A DNA stretch of 64,000 nt from JAVWPP01 sp036635835 (GTDB lineage: Bacteria; Bacillota; Clostridia; TANB77; CAG-465): the NCBI GenBank assembly GCA_036635835.1, contig JAVWPP010000001.1, positions 62,001-126,000 of the forward strand. Direction: 5' to 3'. Positions 35,116-43,675 of the stretch are shown piece by piece; position 1 is the stretch's first letter, and every line of letters starts with the position of its first letter. Both the position numbers and the translations under genes were made by a program. The notes beneath the pieces are model-generated. The model worked only from the letters and a program-made list of their open reading frames with translations. It was not told the DNA's origin and made no database searches.

Positions 35116-35535
35116 CTAATCCATTAAATCTCCTAGTTGCGTACAATATTTATCCAAAGTTTTTATAGCTTTTTCTCTAAGCTCTATAACATCTTTCTTT
35201 AAATCTAATAATTTTTCTTTTTCCATTTCTATTAATTGTTCTATTCTATTTCTTTCATCCAAAGCTTCTGCTCTTGCCTGCTCAATAATTTTTTTTGCTT
35301 GATCTTCTGCAGTAATAAGGGCATTAGCTACTTTTTCTTGTTTTTCAACATAATCTGTTTCGTATCTATCTAACTTCTTTTTAACAATTGTAAGCTCATT
35401 TGCAATTCTATTGTTCTCAGCTTTTTCGGCATATACTTTACTTTCATAGTCTGCTTTAATGTCTTTTATATATTCTTCAACTTCTTTTTTATCATATCCA
35501 AACATCTCGTTTGAAAATTTCTTCTCGTTATCCAC
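35116..35535 (-). CDS. DivIVA-like coiled-coil protein
   Basis: 139 aa, beginning at a GTG with GGAGGT upstream. The N-terminus (KFSNEMFGYDKKEVEEYIKD) matches the DivIVA/GpsB membrane-targeting domain, in which F and GYD-x-x-EV-x-x-(F/Y) are conserved; residues about 25-125 form a heptad coiled coil. It is shorter than B. subtilis DivIVA (164 aa). Such proteins mark curved membrane at poles and septa and recruit division, wall or sporulation factors. A good promoter lies at 35560-35588. The next gene on this strand is spoIIP. Confidence 0.75.
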   Translation of the reverse strand: MDNEKKFSNEMFGYDKKEVEEYIKDIKADYESKVYAEKAENNRIANELTIVKKKLDRYETDYVEKQEKVANALITAEDQAKKIIEQARAEALDERNRIEQLIEMEKEKLLDLKKDVIELREKAIKTLDKYCTQLGDLMD

Positions 35536-35559
35536 AAAGCTACCTCCATTTTCAAGATT

Positions 35560-35588
35560 ATTTTATCAAACAATGCTTGTTTTTTCAA
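35560..35588 (-). promoter_or_regulatory. Promoter of the DivIVA-like gene
   Basis: TTGAAA (35583-35588), 17-base spacer, TAAAAT (35560-35565). Confidence 0.65.
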
Positions 35589-35660
35589 GTATATTAACGT
35601 TTTTTATTATTAAAACTGAATATTTCTTTTTTTTTTGCAAATAATTTTAATGGTGATATT

Positions 35661-36134
35661 ATGAAAGATTTAAGTATAGAAGAAAAAATGCAATTTTCTA
35701 AAGAAGAATATTCTTCTTACGTTGAAACAAAATCTCAAAAAACAAATATGTTTAAAAATTGTTTTTTTGCGTTTTTAGTCGGCGGTTTAATTTGTTGCAT
35801 TGGTCAAAGTATAGTTGAGATTTGCAAATATTATGGATTAGAAAAAGAAATATATTCTATAATTTCAGCTATATCTTTAGTTGGATTAGGTGCTTTTTTA
35901 ACCGCACTTAGAATCTATAACAATATAGGATCTATAGCAGGAGCTGGCTCTATTGTTCCAATAACAGGATTTGCAAATTCTGTCGTATCTCCTGCTATAG
36001 AGTTCAAATCGGAAGGATATATTTTAGGAATAGGAGCAAACATGTTTAAAATAGCAGGACCCGTACTAGTTTACGGAATTGGTAGTTCTACAATAGTAGG
36101 CATTATCTACTGGTTTTCTAAAATGTTTATGTAG
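35661..36134 (+). CDS. spoVAC: Stage V sporulation protein AC
   Basis: 157 aa. Membrane subunit of the SpoVA channel that moves dipicolinic acid into the spore and out on germination. About four hydrophobic segments after residue 35 (FAFLVGGLICCIGQ, ISLVGLGAFLTALRIY) and the conserved VPITGFANSV segment. GGTGAT precedes the ATG. It opens a spoVAC-D-E operon. A TGAATA at 35617-35622 with CAAATAA 15 bases later vaguely resembles a sigma-G promoter, but the spacing is short. Confidence 0.93.
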   Translation: MKDLSIEEKMQFSKEEYSSYVETKSQKTNMFKNCFFAFLVGGLICCIGQSIVEICKYYGLEKEIYSIISAISLVGLGAFLTALRIYNNIGSIAGAGSIVPITGFANSVVSPAIEFKSEGYILGIGANMFKIAGPVLVYGIGSSTIVGIIYWFSKMFM

Positions 36135-36142
36135 GTGATATT

Positions 36143-37171
36143 ATGAAAATTGGAAAACAAACTTATGCGCTGAAAAACACCCCAACTTTACTAGAATGCG
36201 CATGTATAGTTGGCCCAAAAGAGGGAAATGGCCCTTTAAAAGATTTTTTCGATTTGTCTGTAAAAGATGTTTCTTGGGAAGAATCTTCATTTGAAAAAGC
36301 AGAAAGTAAATTTATTAATGAAACTTTTAAACTTTTACTTTCTAAAACAAATTTAAATATTAAAGACATAGACATAGTGCTAGGTGGAGACCTATTAAAT
36401 CAATGTATTGCTTCAAATTTTGCGCTAAGAAATGTAGATGTTCCTTTTCTTGGCCTCTATGGAGCTTGTTCTACGTTTGTAGAAGGTCTCTGTATAAATA
36501 GTATGCTTGTAAATGCAGGTTATGCAAAAAGAATAATTAATATAAGTTCGTCACATTACTGCACAGCTGAAAGGCAATTTAGGTTACCTTTAGAACAAGG
36601 TGCGCAAAAAACGCCAACTTCTCAGTGGACTGTAACTGGTAGTGGCGCTGCAATTGTCATACCTAAAAAGCATGCACCATACCTCACACACGTTACTTTA
36701 GGTAAAATAATAGATTACGGTATAAACGATATTGGAAACATGGGAGCTGCAATGGCACCAGCTGCTTTTGACACAATATCTACTCATCTTTATGACACAG
36801 GAAGAGATGCTAATTATTATGATGCTATAATAACTGGAGACTTAGGATATCTTGGAAGTGATATTTTAATAGAACTTTGTGAAAAAAATGATATACATAT
36901 TGGAGCTGTTCATAACGACTGTGGTAAATTAATTTTTTATCCAGATGATTCAGATGTGAAATCTGGGGCAAGTGGCTGTGGTTGCTGCTCAACTGTTTTT
37001 TCTGGATACTGGCTAGATATGCTAAAAAGAAAAAAAATAAATAAAGTATTACTAATAGCAACTGGAGCTCTTATGAGTCCTATTTCAACTATGCAAGGAG
37101 AAACAATACCCTGTATTGCGCATGCTATAAGTATAGAAAATAATATAGGTGAAGATATATGGAAATATTAA
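36143..37171 (+). CDS. spoVAD: Stage V sporulation protein AD
   Basis: 342 aa. Soluble subunit of the SpoVA complex with a thiolase-like fold that binds dipicolinic acid. LYGACSTFVEGLCI and SSSHYCTAERQFR are hallmark segments, as is the Gly/Cys-rich GASGCGCCSTVFSGYW. Length fits the family (about 338). It follows spoVAC by 8 bases and overlaps spoVAE by 13 bases. Confidence 0.95.
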   Translation: MKIGKQTYALKNTPTLLECACIVGPKEGNGPLKDFFDLSVKDVSWEESSFEKAESKFINETFKLLLSKTNLNIKDIDIVLGGDLLNQCIASNFALRNVDVPFLGLYGACSTFVEGLCINSMLVNAGYAKRIINISSSHYCTAERQFRLPLEQGAQKTPTSQWTVTGSGAAIVIPKKHAPYLTHVTLGKIIDYGINDIGNMGAAMAPAAFDTISTHLYDTGRDANYYDAIITGDLGYLGSDILIELCEKNDIHIGAVHNDCGKLIFYPDDSDVKSGASGCGCCSTVFSGYWLDMLKRKKINKVLLIATGALMSPISTMQGETIPCIAHAISIENNIGEDIWKY

Positions 37172-37533
37172 TGAGATTTATAAATTGTTTTTGGGTAGGC
37201 GGAGTTATTTGTATAATTGGCCAAATTTTAATTGATAAAACAAAGCTTACACCAGCTAGAATACTTGTGCTTTTTGTTACTTTAGGAGTTATACTAACTG
37301 CTATAGGTATTTATGAACCAATAGTTAAATATGCCGGAAGTGGCGCTACAGTGCCTCTTACAGGCTTTGGATATTCTCTTGCTAAAGGTTCTATTAAAGC
37401 AGTAGATGAAATAGGAATTTTAGGCGCGTTTACAGGTGGAATTACAAATACAGCAGGAGGTATAACTGCAGCAATTGTATTTGGATACATAGCTTCTTTA
37501 ATTTCCAAACCAGATATTCCTTCTAAAAAGTAA
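37159..37533 (+). CDS. spoVAE: Stage V sporulation protein AE
   Basis: 124 aa, close to the B. subtilis SpoVAEB size. Four hydrophobic segments (for example CFWVGGVICIIGQILID) and VPLTGFGYSLAKG, related to SpoVAC. The start ATG at 37159 lies inside the end of spoVAD with AGGTGA upstream; a second ATG 12 bases on is less well placed. It completes the membrane part of the channel. No SpoVAF is visible after it. Confidence 0.93.
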   Translation: MEILMRFINCFWVGGVICIIGQILIDKTKLTPARILVLFVTLGVILTAIGIYEPIVKYAGSGATVPLTGFGYSLAKGSIKAVDEIGILGAFTGGITNTAGGITAAIVFGYIASLISKPDIPSKK

Positions 37534-37551
37534 ATTTTAAATATATATAAA

Positions 37552-37580
37552 GAATAAAAACAAAAAATATGCTAATACTA
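37552..37580 (+). promoter_or_regulatory. Possible sigma-G/F-type forespore promoter
   Basis: GAATA (37552-37556), 17-base spacer, AATACTA (37574-37580), one base off the CATACTA-type -10 of sigma-G. It lies 26 bases ahead of the 59-aa gene, between spoVAE and two small probable spore genes. Confidence 0.4.
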
Positions 37581-37605
37581 TTATAGTAAATTAGGAGGTA
37601 TTTTT

Positions 37606-37785
37606 ATGGAATTTACTCAAGAAGAACTACAAAATGTTCGTCATTTAATTGGTGCAAGTTGCACCCTAAGTAAAAAGGTTAACTACTACTCAACATGCAT
37701 TAATGACCAAAATGCTACTGAATTATTATCTAAAATCGAAAAAGCTGCAAAAGATAACGAAACTTATCTTTGCGGCAAATTATAG
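37606..37785 (+). CDS. Small Cys-containing protein, probably spore-associated
   Basis: 59 aa, helical, with three cysteines (19, 31, 56). AGGAGG lies 7 bases before the ATG, and the stop codon overlaps the ribosome binding site of the next gene (TAGGAGG), so the two are surely one operon. No family is recognised. Location after spoVAE, a forespore-like promoter and a coat-protein-like neighbour suggest a small spore protein. Confidence 0.7.
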   Translation: MEFTQEELQNVRHLIGASCTLSKKVNYYSTCINDQNATELLSKIEKAAKDNETYLCGKL

Positions 37786-37794
37786 GAGGATATT

Positions 37795-38043
37795 ATGGAA
37801 GAAAAAATTATGGTTGGAGACACTTTGTCTTCTATTAACACATATTTCAACCTTTTAAATTATTCTATTATTCAATGTGATGATAAAAATTTAAGAGATT
37901 ATTTAGTGGGTGTTAGAAATCAATTCGAAGCTTTGCAGTGGCAAGTATACGAATTTGCAAAAGAAAAACAATATTATATTCCTGCTGCTCCTGCCGGAGA
38001 AGCAGATATAGATATAGTTAGACAAGAATGCCAAGCTGAATAA
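37795..38043 (+). CDS. CotF-like small spore coat protein
   Basis: 82 aa, all helical. The part about 28-66 (DDKNLRDYLVGVRNQFEALQ, then EKQYYIPAAPA) resembles the spore coat F (CotF) family, whose helices end in an aromatic-rich 'KG(W/Y)Y-P' motif. It is shorter than CotF of B. subtilis (160 aa), like the many short CotF-domain proteins of clostridia. It is translated 9 bases after the 59-aa protein. The assignment rests on this motif and context. Confidence 0.6.
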   Translation: MEEKIMVGDTLSSINTYFNLLNYSIIQCDDKNLRDYLVGVRNQFEALQWQVYEFAKEKQYYIPAAPAGEADIDIVRQECQAE

Positions 38044-38046
38044 ATT

Positions 38047-38080
38047 AAAAGTACGATGAAAATTTCTCATCGTACTTTTT
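38047..38080. terminator. Bidirectional terminator
   Basis: Perfect AAAAGTACGATGA / TCATCGTACTTTT inverted repeat between convergent genes; U-tracts on both strands. Confidence 0.85.
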
Positions 38081-38085
38081 TTATT

Positions 38086-39795
38086 TTATTTATTTTTCTT
38101 AATTTCTATAAATCTTTTTATTTTCATTGTTGTAGTCTTTTCAAATTCGCCATCTTTTATTTTTATGTTTTTCATAGCTTTATATGGTACTAAAGTTCTA
38201 TTGATATCCTTAATGTCTTTCCATATTTTTTCTTCTAAGTTTTCATTTGAAGGTCTATCTTTACCATATTTCTCTTTAATATATTCTTCATCTAAGCTAA
38301 CAATAACCGCAACTTCTGGATCTGTAGCATCTTGCTCATTTTCCTTAGAATATACAAGTGACTCTTTTACTTCTGGAATTTCATTAACTAAAAATTCTAA
38401 TTCTTCTGGGAATATTTTTTTACCGTTTTTTGTTACAATTAGATTTTTAGCTCTTCCACAAACAACTAAATTATTTTCTTTATCTAAATATGCTAAATCT
38501 CCAGTGTGGAACCAGCCATCTATTACGCATTCTGCTGTAAGTTCTGGTGCTTCATAATATCCAAGCATTAAATTAGTGCCTTTTGTTATTATTTCGCCTA
38601 TACCATCATCATTTACATTATCTAATTTTACTTTCATGCCTTTTGATGCTATTCCAACTGTACCAGCTTTTCTATTTGAAAGCGGTGTTCCGCATATTAG
38701 TGGAGCAGTTTCTGTAAGTCCAAAACCTTGTAAAACAGCGATTCCTAAGCCTTCATAAGCTTTAATTAAATTAGCATCTATAGGAGCTGAACCAGTTAGA
38801 ACATACTTTAATCTACCACCAAGTTTTTGATGTATTTGTTTAAACATTATACGTTTTATCTTAATACCAACTTTATCTAGTCCATTAGTTATTTTAACCA
38901 TTTTAGTAACTAGTTCTTTTTTACCTTGAGCAATTAAAGTTTTGTCTATTTTTTTATATAATTTGTCTAAAAGAAGCGGTACAGCTACTAGCATAGTAGG
39001 CTTGTAATCTTCCATATTAGTAGAAATATACTTAAGACCTTGGCATACTCCTACACTTGCTCCATTATATAGGGCAAACATATACGTACCAGTTAATTCA
39101 TATGTGTGATGTATTGGCAAAATAGAAATCAATTTATCTTCTTTTGTTAGAGGTAAATAGTCTCTTGCTCCATCTAAATTACCTATTACATTGCCGTGAC
39201 AAAGCATAACACCCTTAGCTGCTGCAGTTGTACCAGATGTAAATAGTAATATTTTGAACTCTCTTGGATCTATTTTTATACTTTCATAAACTTGATTTCC
39301 AGCAGCTCTTAATTCTCTACCTTCTTTAATTATTTTATCTAGTGTAAGATCATTTGGAGTTTCTGCTTCCTCACTATACATTTCTATAAAATGCTTAATT
39401 GTTGGAACCTTATCCCTAATTTCTGCTATGCATTCTGCTTTTTTAGGAGCATATATTATAGCTTCTGCCTTAGATCTTACAATTAAATTTTGAATCTCAT
39501 TAGCAGGCAGCTCTTTATCTAGCGGAACTACTATACCAACTGCTGTTGTAACAGCTAAATATGATACTATCCACTGATAACTATTCTCACCTATTACAGC
39601 CACTTTTTTACCTTGTAAATGATATTTTTCTATTAAAGCAGTTGCTAAATCTTGAATATTCTCTTTTAAATCTGAATATAAATAATCTTTATATCCTTTT
39701 TCTGTTATTCTTCTTTCTGTTATAGCGACTCTTTCCATGTAATTTTCCCATCCGAAGTCTACCATATCTTTAAATGACTTAATATTATTACTCAT
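38086..39795 (-). CDS. AMP-forming acyl-CoA synthetase, paralogue 3
   Basis: 569 aa. Activates a carboxylic (probably fatty) acid with ATP and CoA. ANL fold motifs: the phosphate-binding loop FTSGTTAAAKG, ILPIHHTYE, QGFGLTETAPL, GWFHTGDLAY and the C-terminal hinge region with catalytic Lys in TTTMKIKRF. It is closest to the 568-aa paralogue at 41906-43612, with which it shares whole blocks. It has its own promoter (39826-39854). Such long-chain types act at the membrane, but chain length cannot be read. Confidence 0.9.
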   Translation of the reverse strand: MSNNIKSFKDMVDFGWENYMERVAITERRITEKGYKDYLYSDLKENIQDLATALIEKYHLQGKKVAVIGENSYQWIVSYLAVTTAVGIVVPLDKELPANEIQNLIVRSKAEAIIYAPKKAECIAEIRDKVPTIKHFIEMYSEEAETPNDLTLDKIIKEGRELRAAGNQVYESIKIDPREFKILLFTSGTTAAAKGVMLCHGNVIGNLDGARDYLPLTKEDKLISILPIHHTYELTGTYMFALYNGASVGVCQGLKYISTNMEDYKPTMLVAVPLLLDKLYKKIDKTLIAQGKKELVTKMVKITNGLDKVGIKIKRIMFKQIHQKLGGRLKYVLTGSAPIDANLIKAYEGLGIAVLQGFGLTETAPLICGTPLSNRKAGTVGIASKGMKVKLDNVNDDGIGEIITKGTNLMLGYYEAPELTAECVIDGWFHTGDLAYLDKENNLVVCGRAKNLIVTKNGKKIFPEELEFLVNEIPEVKESLVYSKENEQDATDPEVAVIVSLDEEYIKEKYGKDRPSNENLEEKIWKDIKDINRTLVPYKAMKNIKIKDGEFEKTTTMKIKRFIEIKKNK

Positions 39796-39825
39796 TATTT
39801 CCTCCTATAATTATTACCTAGTGCT

Positions 39826-39854
39826 AATATACACTATTTTTTAAATTTTGTCAA
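39826..39854 (-). promoter_or_regulatory. Promoter of acyl-CoA synthetase paralogue 3
   Basis: TTGACA (39849-39854), 17-base spacer, TATATT (39826-39831). Confidence 0.7.
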
Positions 39855-39900
39855 TACATTTGCATTTTAAAAATATATTTTAGCAAGTTAAAGTAAAAAT

Positions 39901-39941
39901 ATAAGTGCAAGAATTCAATAATTTAGAATACTTGCACTTAT
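39901..39941 (-). terminator. Terminator after acyl-CoA synthetase paralogue 2
   Basis: 11-bp perfect arms 39901-39911 and 39931-39941 (ATAAGTGCAAG and complement), followed by a U-rich minus-strand tail. Confidence 0.7.
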
Positions 39942-39951
39942 GCTTTTTATA

Positions 39952-41895
39952 TTACTTGTTTTTGGGTTTATCTATTTCTTTATTTTTAGCTTGTTTTTTT
40001 ATTTCTTTTACTTTTGTTGCTTTTACATCTTTTACTTTTGTTTTTTTCTTCTCTTCATCCTTCTTAATTTCAGCAAATCTTTTTATTTTCATAGTAGTAG
40101 TCTTTTCAAATTCATCTGATTTAATTTCTAGATGCTTAATTGCTTTATATGATGTTAAAGTTCTATTTACTTCTTTGATTTCTTTCCAAATTATATTATA
40201 TATTTCTTCTTCGTTTAAATCTCCATGGTTTTCTTTAATGTACTCTAAATTAGGAATAACCTTAACTGAAATACTTAATTCCTGTTTATCTTCATTCTTA
40301 CCATACACCATACATTCTTTTACGTATGGTATTTTAGCTACAATCATTTCTAATTCTTCTGGATAAATATTTTTGCCGTTTTGCGTAACTATTACATTTT
40401 TACATCTGCCAGTAATGAATAAATATCCTTCATCGTCTAAGTATCCAATATCTCCAGAATGGAACCATCCATCTATTACGCATGCATCGGTTTCTTCTTT
40501 GTTTTCATAGTATCCAAGCATTAAAGTGGTACTTTTAATTAATATTTCACCTTCGCCATTTTCATTTGGATCTTTTATTTTTAATTCTGCGCATGGTACA
40601 GCTTTACCAGTAGAACCTACCTTAGGCTTGTAGTCTGGTGTAAATGCTGCAATAGGGGCAGTTTCTGTTAATCCATATCCTTGTAAAAACATGATTCCTA
40701 TGTCCTCTAGCCATTTACCTATTTTAGGATCTATTGGAGCTGCTGCTGAAACTATTAATCTAATATTTCCACCTAAATTATCATAAATTTCACTAAAGAC
40801 TTTCTTTTTTAAATCTATATTTACAGTTTTTAATGCATTAGTAACATGTATCATTGAATTAACTAAGTTTTCTTTTTTACTTTTTTGTATATTTGCAATT
40901 ATTTTTTTATATAAATTCTCTACAAGTACTGGTACTGCTAAAAGTGCTGTAGGTTTTGTTTCTTTTAAATTTGTAACAATGTATTTTAAGCCTTCGCATA
41001 TTGCAACAGATGCACCACCATACATTGGCATAAGGAAGCCAATTGTTGATTCATATGTATGATGAAGTGGTAATACAGAGAAAAATCTATCCTTATCGTC
41101 CATATATGCATATGATAATGCACCAAAAATGTTATCTGTTAGGTTTCTGTTACATATCATAACACCTTTTGACTGAGCTGTTGTTCCAGATGTAAAAATT
41201 AAAACTTTAAACTCATCTGGGTCTATTTTTATTTTTCTAAAATCTTCATTGCCTGTTTTAACAAGTTGTTTACCTACGTTTATTACATACTCAAGTCCTA
41301 CGTCTTTGCCTTCTATTTCACTGTCTGAATTCATTTCTATAAAATAATCTACATCTGGTAAATTGTCTTTTACTTTATTTATTATATCTTTTTTTCTTTT
41401 AGAATAAATAACCGCAGATGCTTTTGCTCTTTTTACTACATTTTCTATTTCATTTGCAGGTAAATCCTTGTCTACAGGTACTGCAATTCCAGTTCCACAA
41501 AGCATTGCCATGTATGAAGTATACCAGTGATATGTGTTTTCTCCTATGATAACAACTCGTTTATCTTTTAAGCCAAGTAGCTCGTTAAGCGCTGTGCCAA
41601 GGCCAATTACGTCTTCTTCAAATGCTTTATATGTTATTTCTGTATATGGCTGTTTATGATCGAATTTCTCAAGAATTACTGTATTTGAAGCGTATTTTTT
41701 GGCTGAATCGTAGAACATATCTCTTATTGTTTTATATCTAGTTCTTTCGTAGATTTTGCCTTCTTTTTTTTCTTTGTTTTTAGCTTGAGCTGCTAAATCT
41801 AAATTAACTTTAATTTCATCTATGTTTAATAAGCCAGGCATTTTAAATTTTGGAAACTTAAAATCTGGGATCTTTATATCTTTTAATATTCTCAT
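39952..41895 (-). CDS. AMP-forming acyl-CoA synthetase, paralogue 2, with extended ends
   Basis: 647 aa. The same ANL core as its neighbours (FTSGTTAQSKG, LPLHHTYE, QGYGLTETAP, GWFHSGDIGY, TTTMKIKRFAE). It carries an extra N-terminal stretch of about 50 residues rich in Lys, Phe and Pro (KIPDFKFPKFKMPGLL) and a Lys-rich tail of about 35 residues. The extra ends could bind membranes or a partner. It begins 10 bases after paralogue 1, so both are in one transcript. Confidence 0.88.
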   Translation of the reverse strand: MRILKDIKIPDFKFPKFKMPGLLNIDEIKVNLDLAAQAKNKEKKEGKIYERTRYKTIRDMFYDSAKKYASNTVILEKFDHKQPYTEITYKAFEEDVIGLGTALNELLGLKDKRVVIIGENTYHWYTSYMAMLCGTGIAVPVDKDLPANEIENVVKRAKASAVIYSKRKKDIINKVKDNLPDVDYFIEMNSDSEIEGKDVGLEYVINVGKQLVKTGNEDFRKIKIDPDEFKVLIFTSGTTAQSKGVMICNRNLTDNIFGALSYAYMDDKDRFFSVLPLHHTYESTIGFLMPMYGGASVAICEGLKYIVTNLKETKPTALLAVPVLVENLYKKIIANIQKSKKENLVNSMIHVTNALKTVNIDLKKKVFSEIYDNLGGNIRLIVSAAAPIDPKIGKWLEDIGIMFLQGYGLTETAPIAAFTPDYKPKVGSTGKAVPCAELKIKDPNENGEGEILIKSTTLMLGYYENKEETDACVIDGWFHSGDIGYLDDEGYLFITGRCKNVIVTQNGKNIYPEELEMIVAKIPYVKECMVYGKNEDKQELSISVKVIPNLEYIKENHGDLNEEEIYNIIWKEIKEVNRTLTSYKAIKHLEIKSDEFEKTTTMKIKRFAEIKKDEEKKKTKVKDVKATKVKEIKKQAKNKEIDKPKNK

Positions 41896-41905
41896 AAAAT
41901 CACTC

Positions 41906-43612
41906 CTACTTTTTCACTTCAGCAAATCTTTTTATTTTCATTGTTGTTGTTGTTTCAAATTCGCCTTCTTTTATTTTTAAATTTTTCATTGCTTTATATG
42001 GTACTAAAGTTCTATTAATGTCTTTGATATCTTTCCATATTTTTTCTTCTAAAACCTCATTTGAAGGTCTTGTTTTGCCGTATTTTTCTTTTATATATTC
42101 TTCATCAAGTGTAACTATAACGCCAACCGCTGGGTCTAGTGGGTCTTCTTCGTTTTCTTTTTCATAAACTAGTGACTGCTCTACTTCTGGTATGTTATTT
42201 ACAAGGCCTTCTAATTCTTCTGGGAAAATCTTTTTACCGTTTTTTGTTACAATAACATTTTTTGCTCTTCCACATAAATAGAAATTACCTTTTTTATCTT
42301 GATAAGCTAAGTCTCCTGTGTGAAACCACCCATCTATTATTACTTCGTTTGTTTTTTCTTCATTTTCATAATATCCAAGCATAACATTTGGACCTTTAGT
42401 AATTATTTCTCCAACGCCTTCTTCATTTACATCGAAAAGTTTTGCTTTAGAACATTCTATTGCTTTTCCAATAGTACCAGGTTTTCTATTTTTATATGTT
42501 GTAGCACAAACAAGCGGAGCAGTTTCAGTAAGTCCAAAACCTTGTAAAACCTTGAAACCAAAGGCTTCAAATCCTTTTATAACTTCTGGATCCATTGGCG
42601 CAGAACCAGTTAAAACATATTTTAAATTTCCGCCTAAATTATCATGAATCTCTTTAAATATAGCTTTTTTACAGTCTATACCTACTTTTTGTAATGAATC
42701 TGTGATTTTTATAGCCTTAAAAACCATTTTTGTTTTCCCTTTTTCGTCTACAGTTTTCAATATTTTTTTATAAATTTTATCTATAAGTAATGGTACAGAT
42801 ACAATTATACTTGGACTAACTTCTTGTATGTTTTTAGATATATACTTTAGTCCTTGACACACTGCAACGCTAGCTCCAGAATAGATTGCATACATATATG
42901 TAACTGTTGATTCGTACGTATGATGAATTGGTAGCACTGAAAAAAATCTATCTTTTGAAGTTATTGGCATAAGTACAGGCGCAGATTCCACATTAGATAA
43001 TATATTTTTATGCGAAATTTTTACACCTTTTGCATCTGAAGTTGTTCCTGAAGTAAACAGTAAAACTCTGAAATCTTCTGCTTTTACATCTGCTTTTTCA
43101 TATGAGTCATCTCCTGAAACTCTTAGCTCACGGCCTTCTTTTATAACTGACTCATACGTTTTATCTATTATATCCATATTTGCTTCATCGCTATACATTT
43201 CTATAAAATGTTTAACTGTAGGAACTTTATCCTTTAAGTTATTTATATATTCTTCTTTTCTGCTTGAATAAATGATAGCTTCTGCTTTAGATCTAACTAG
43301 TAAATTTACTATTTCGTTTTCTGGAAGCTCTTTATCTAAAGGAACTACTATTCCTGTTGCAGATGTTACTGCCATGTATGAAACAAACCATTTATAGCTG
43401 TTTTCACCTATTATAGCTACTTTTTTATTATATAATTTGTACTTAGTTATAAGCGCTGTAGCTAAATCTATAGTATCTTCTTTTAAATCTGCATAAGTAT
43501 AATTTATAAACTCTTTTTTAGAATCTCTTTTCTCCATAATAGCTACATTTTTAGCGTATTTTTCTCCGTTAATTAACACCACATCTCTAAGTGTTTTTAT
43601 TTGATTTTTCAC
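41906..43612 (-). CDS. AMP-forming acyl-CoA synthetase, paralogue 1
   Basis: 568 aa, starting at a GTG behind GGGGGG. ANL enzyme motifs: LLFTSGTTSDAKG, VLPIHHTYEST, LQGFGLTETAPL, DGWFHTGDLAY and TTTMKIKRFAEVKK with the catalytic lysine. First of three tandem paralogues, read from a consensus promoter (43640-43668). Likely role: activation of free fatty acids for lipid synthesis or degradation. No beta-oxidation or acyl-carrier genes are nearby to narrow this. Confidence 0.9.
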   Translation of the reverse strand: MKNQIKTLRDVVLINGEKYAKNVAIMEKRDSKKEFINYTYADLKEDTIDLATALITKYKLYNKKVAIIGENSYKWFVSYMAVTSATGIVVPLDKELPENEIVNLLVRSKAEAIIYSSRKEEYINNLKDKVPTVKHFIEMYSDEANMDIIDKTYESVIKEGRELRVSGDDSYEKADVKAEDFRVLLFTSGTTSDAKGVKISHKNILSNVESAPVLMPITSKDRFFSVLPIHHTYESTVTYMYAIYSGASVAVCQGLKYISKNIQEVSPSIIVSVPLLIDKIYKKILKTVDEKGKTKMVFKAIKITDSLQKVGIDCKKAIFKEIHDNLGGNLKYVLTGSAPMDPEVIKGFEAFGFKVLQGFGLTETAPLVCATTYKNRKPGTIGKAIECSKAKLFDVNEEGVGEIITKGPNVMLGYYENEEKTNEVIIDGWFHTGDLAYQDKKGNFYLCGRAKNVIVTKNGKKIFPEELEGLVNNIPEVEQSLVYEKENEEDPLDPAVGVIVTLDEEYIKEKYGKTRPSNEVLEEKIWKDIKDINRTLVPYKAMKNLKIKEGEFETTTTMKIKRFAEVKK

Positions 43613-43639
43613 AAAATCCCCCCATTATCTTTTATTATA

Positions 43640-43668
43640 ATTATATTGCTACATTTATATTTTGTCAA
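43640..43668 (-). promoter_or_regulatory. Promoter of the acyl-CoA synthetase pair
   Basis: TTGACA (43663-43668), 17-base spacer, TATAAT (43640-43645): perfect consensus. Confidence 0.8.
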
Positions 43669-43675
43669 CATTTTT

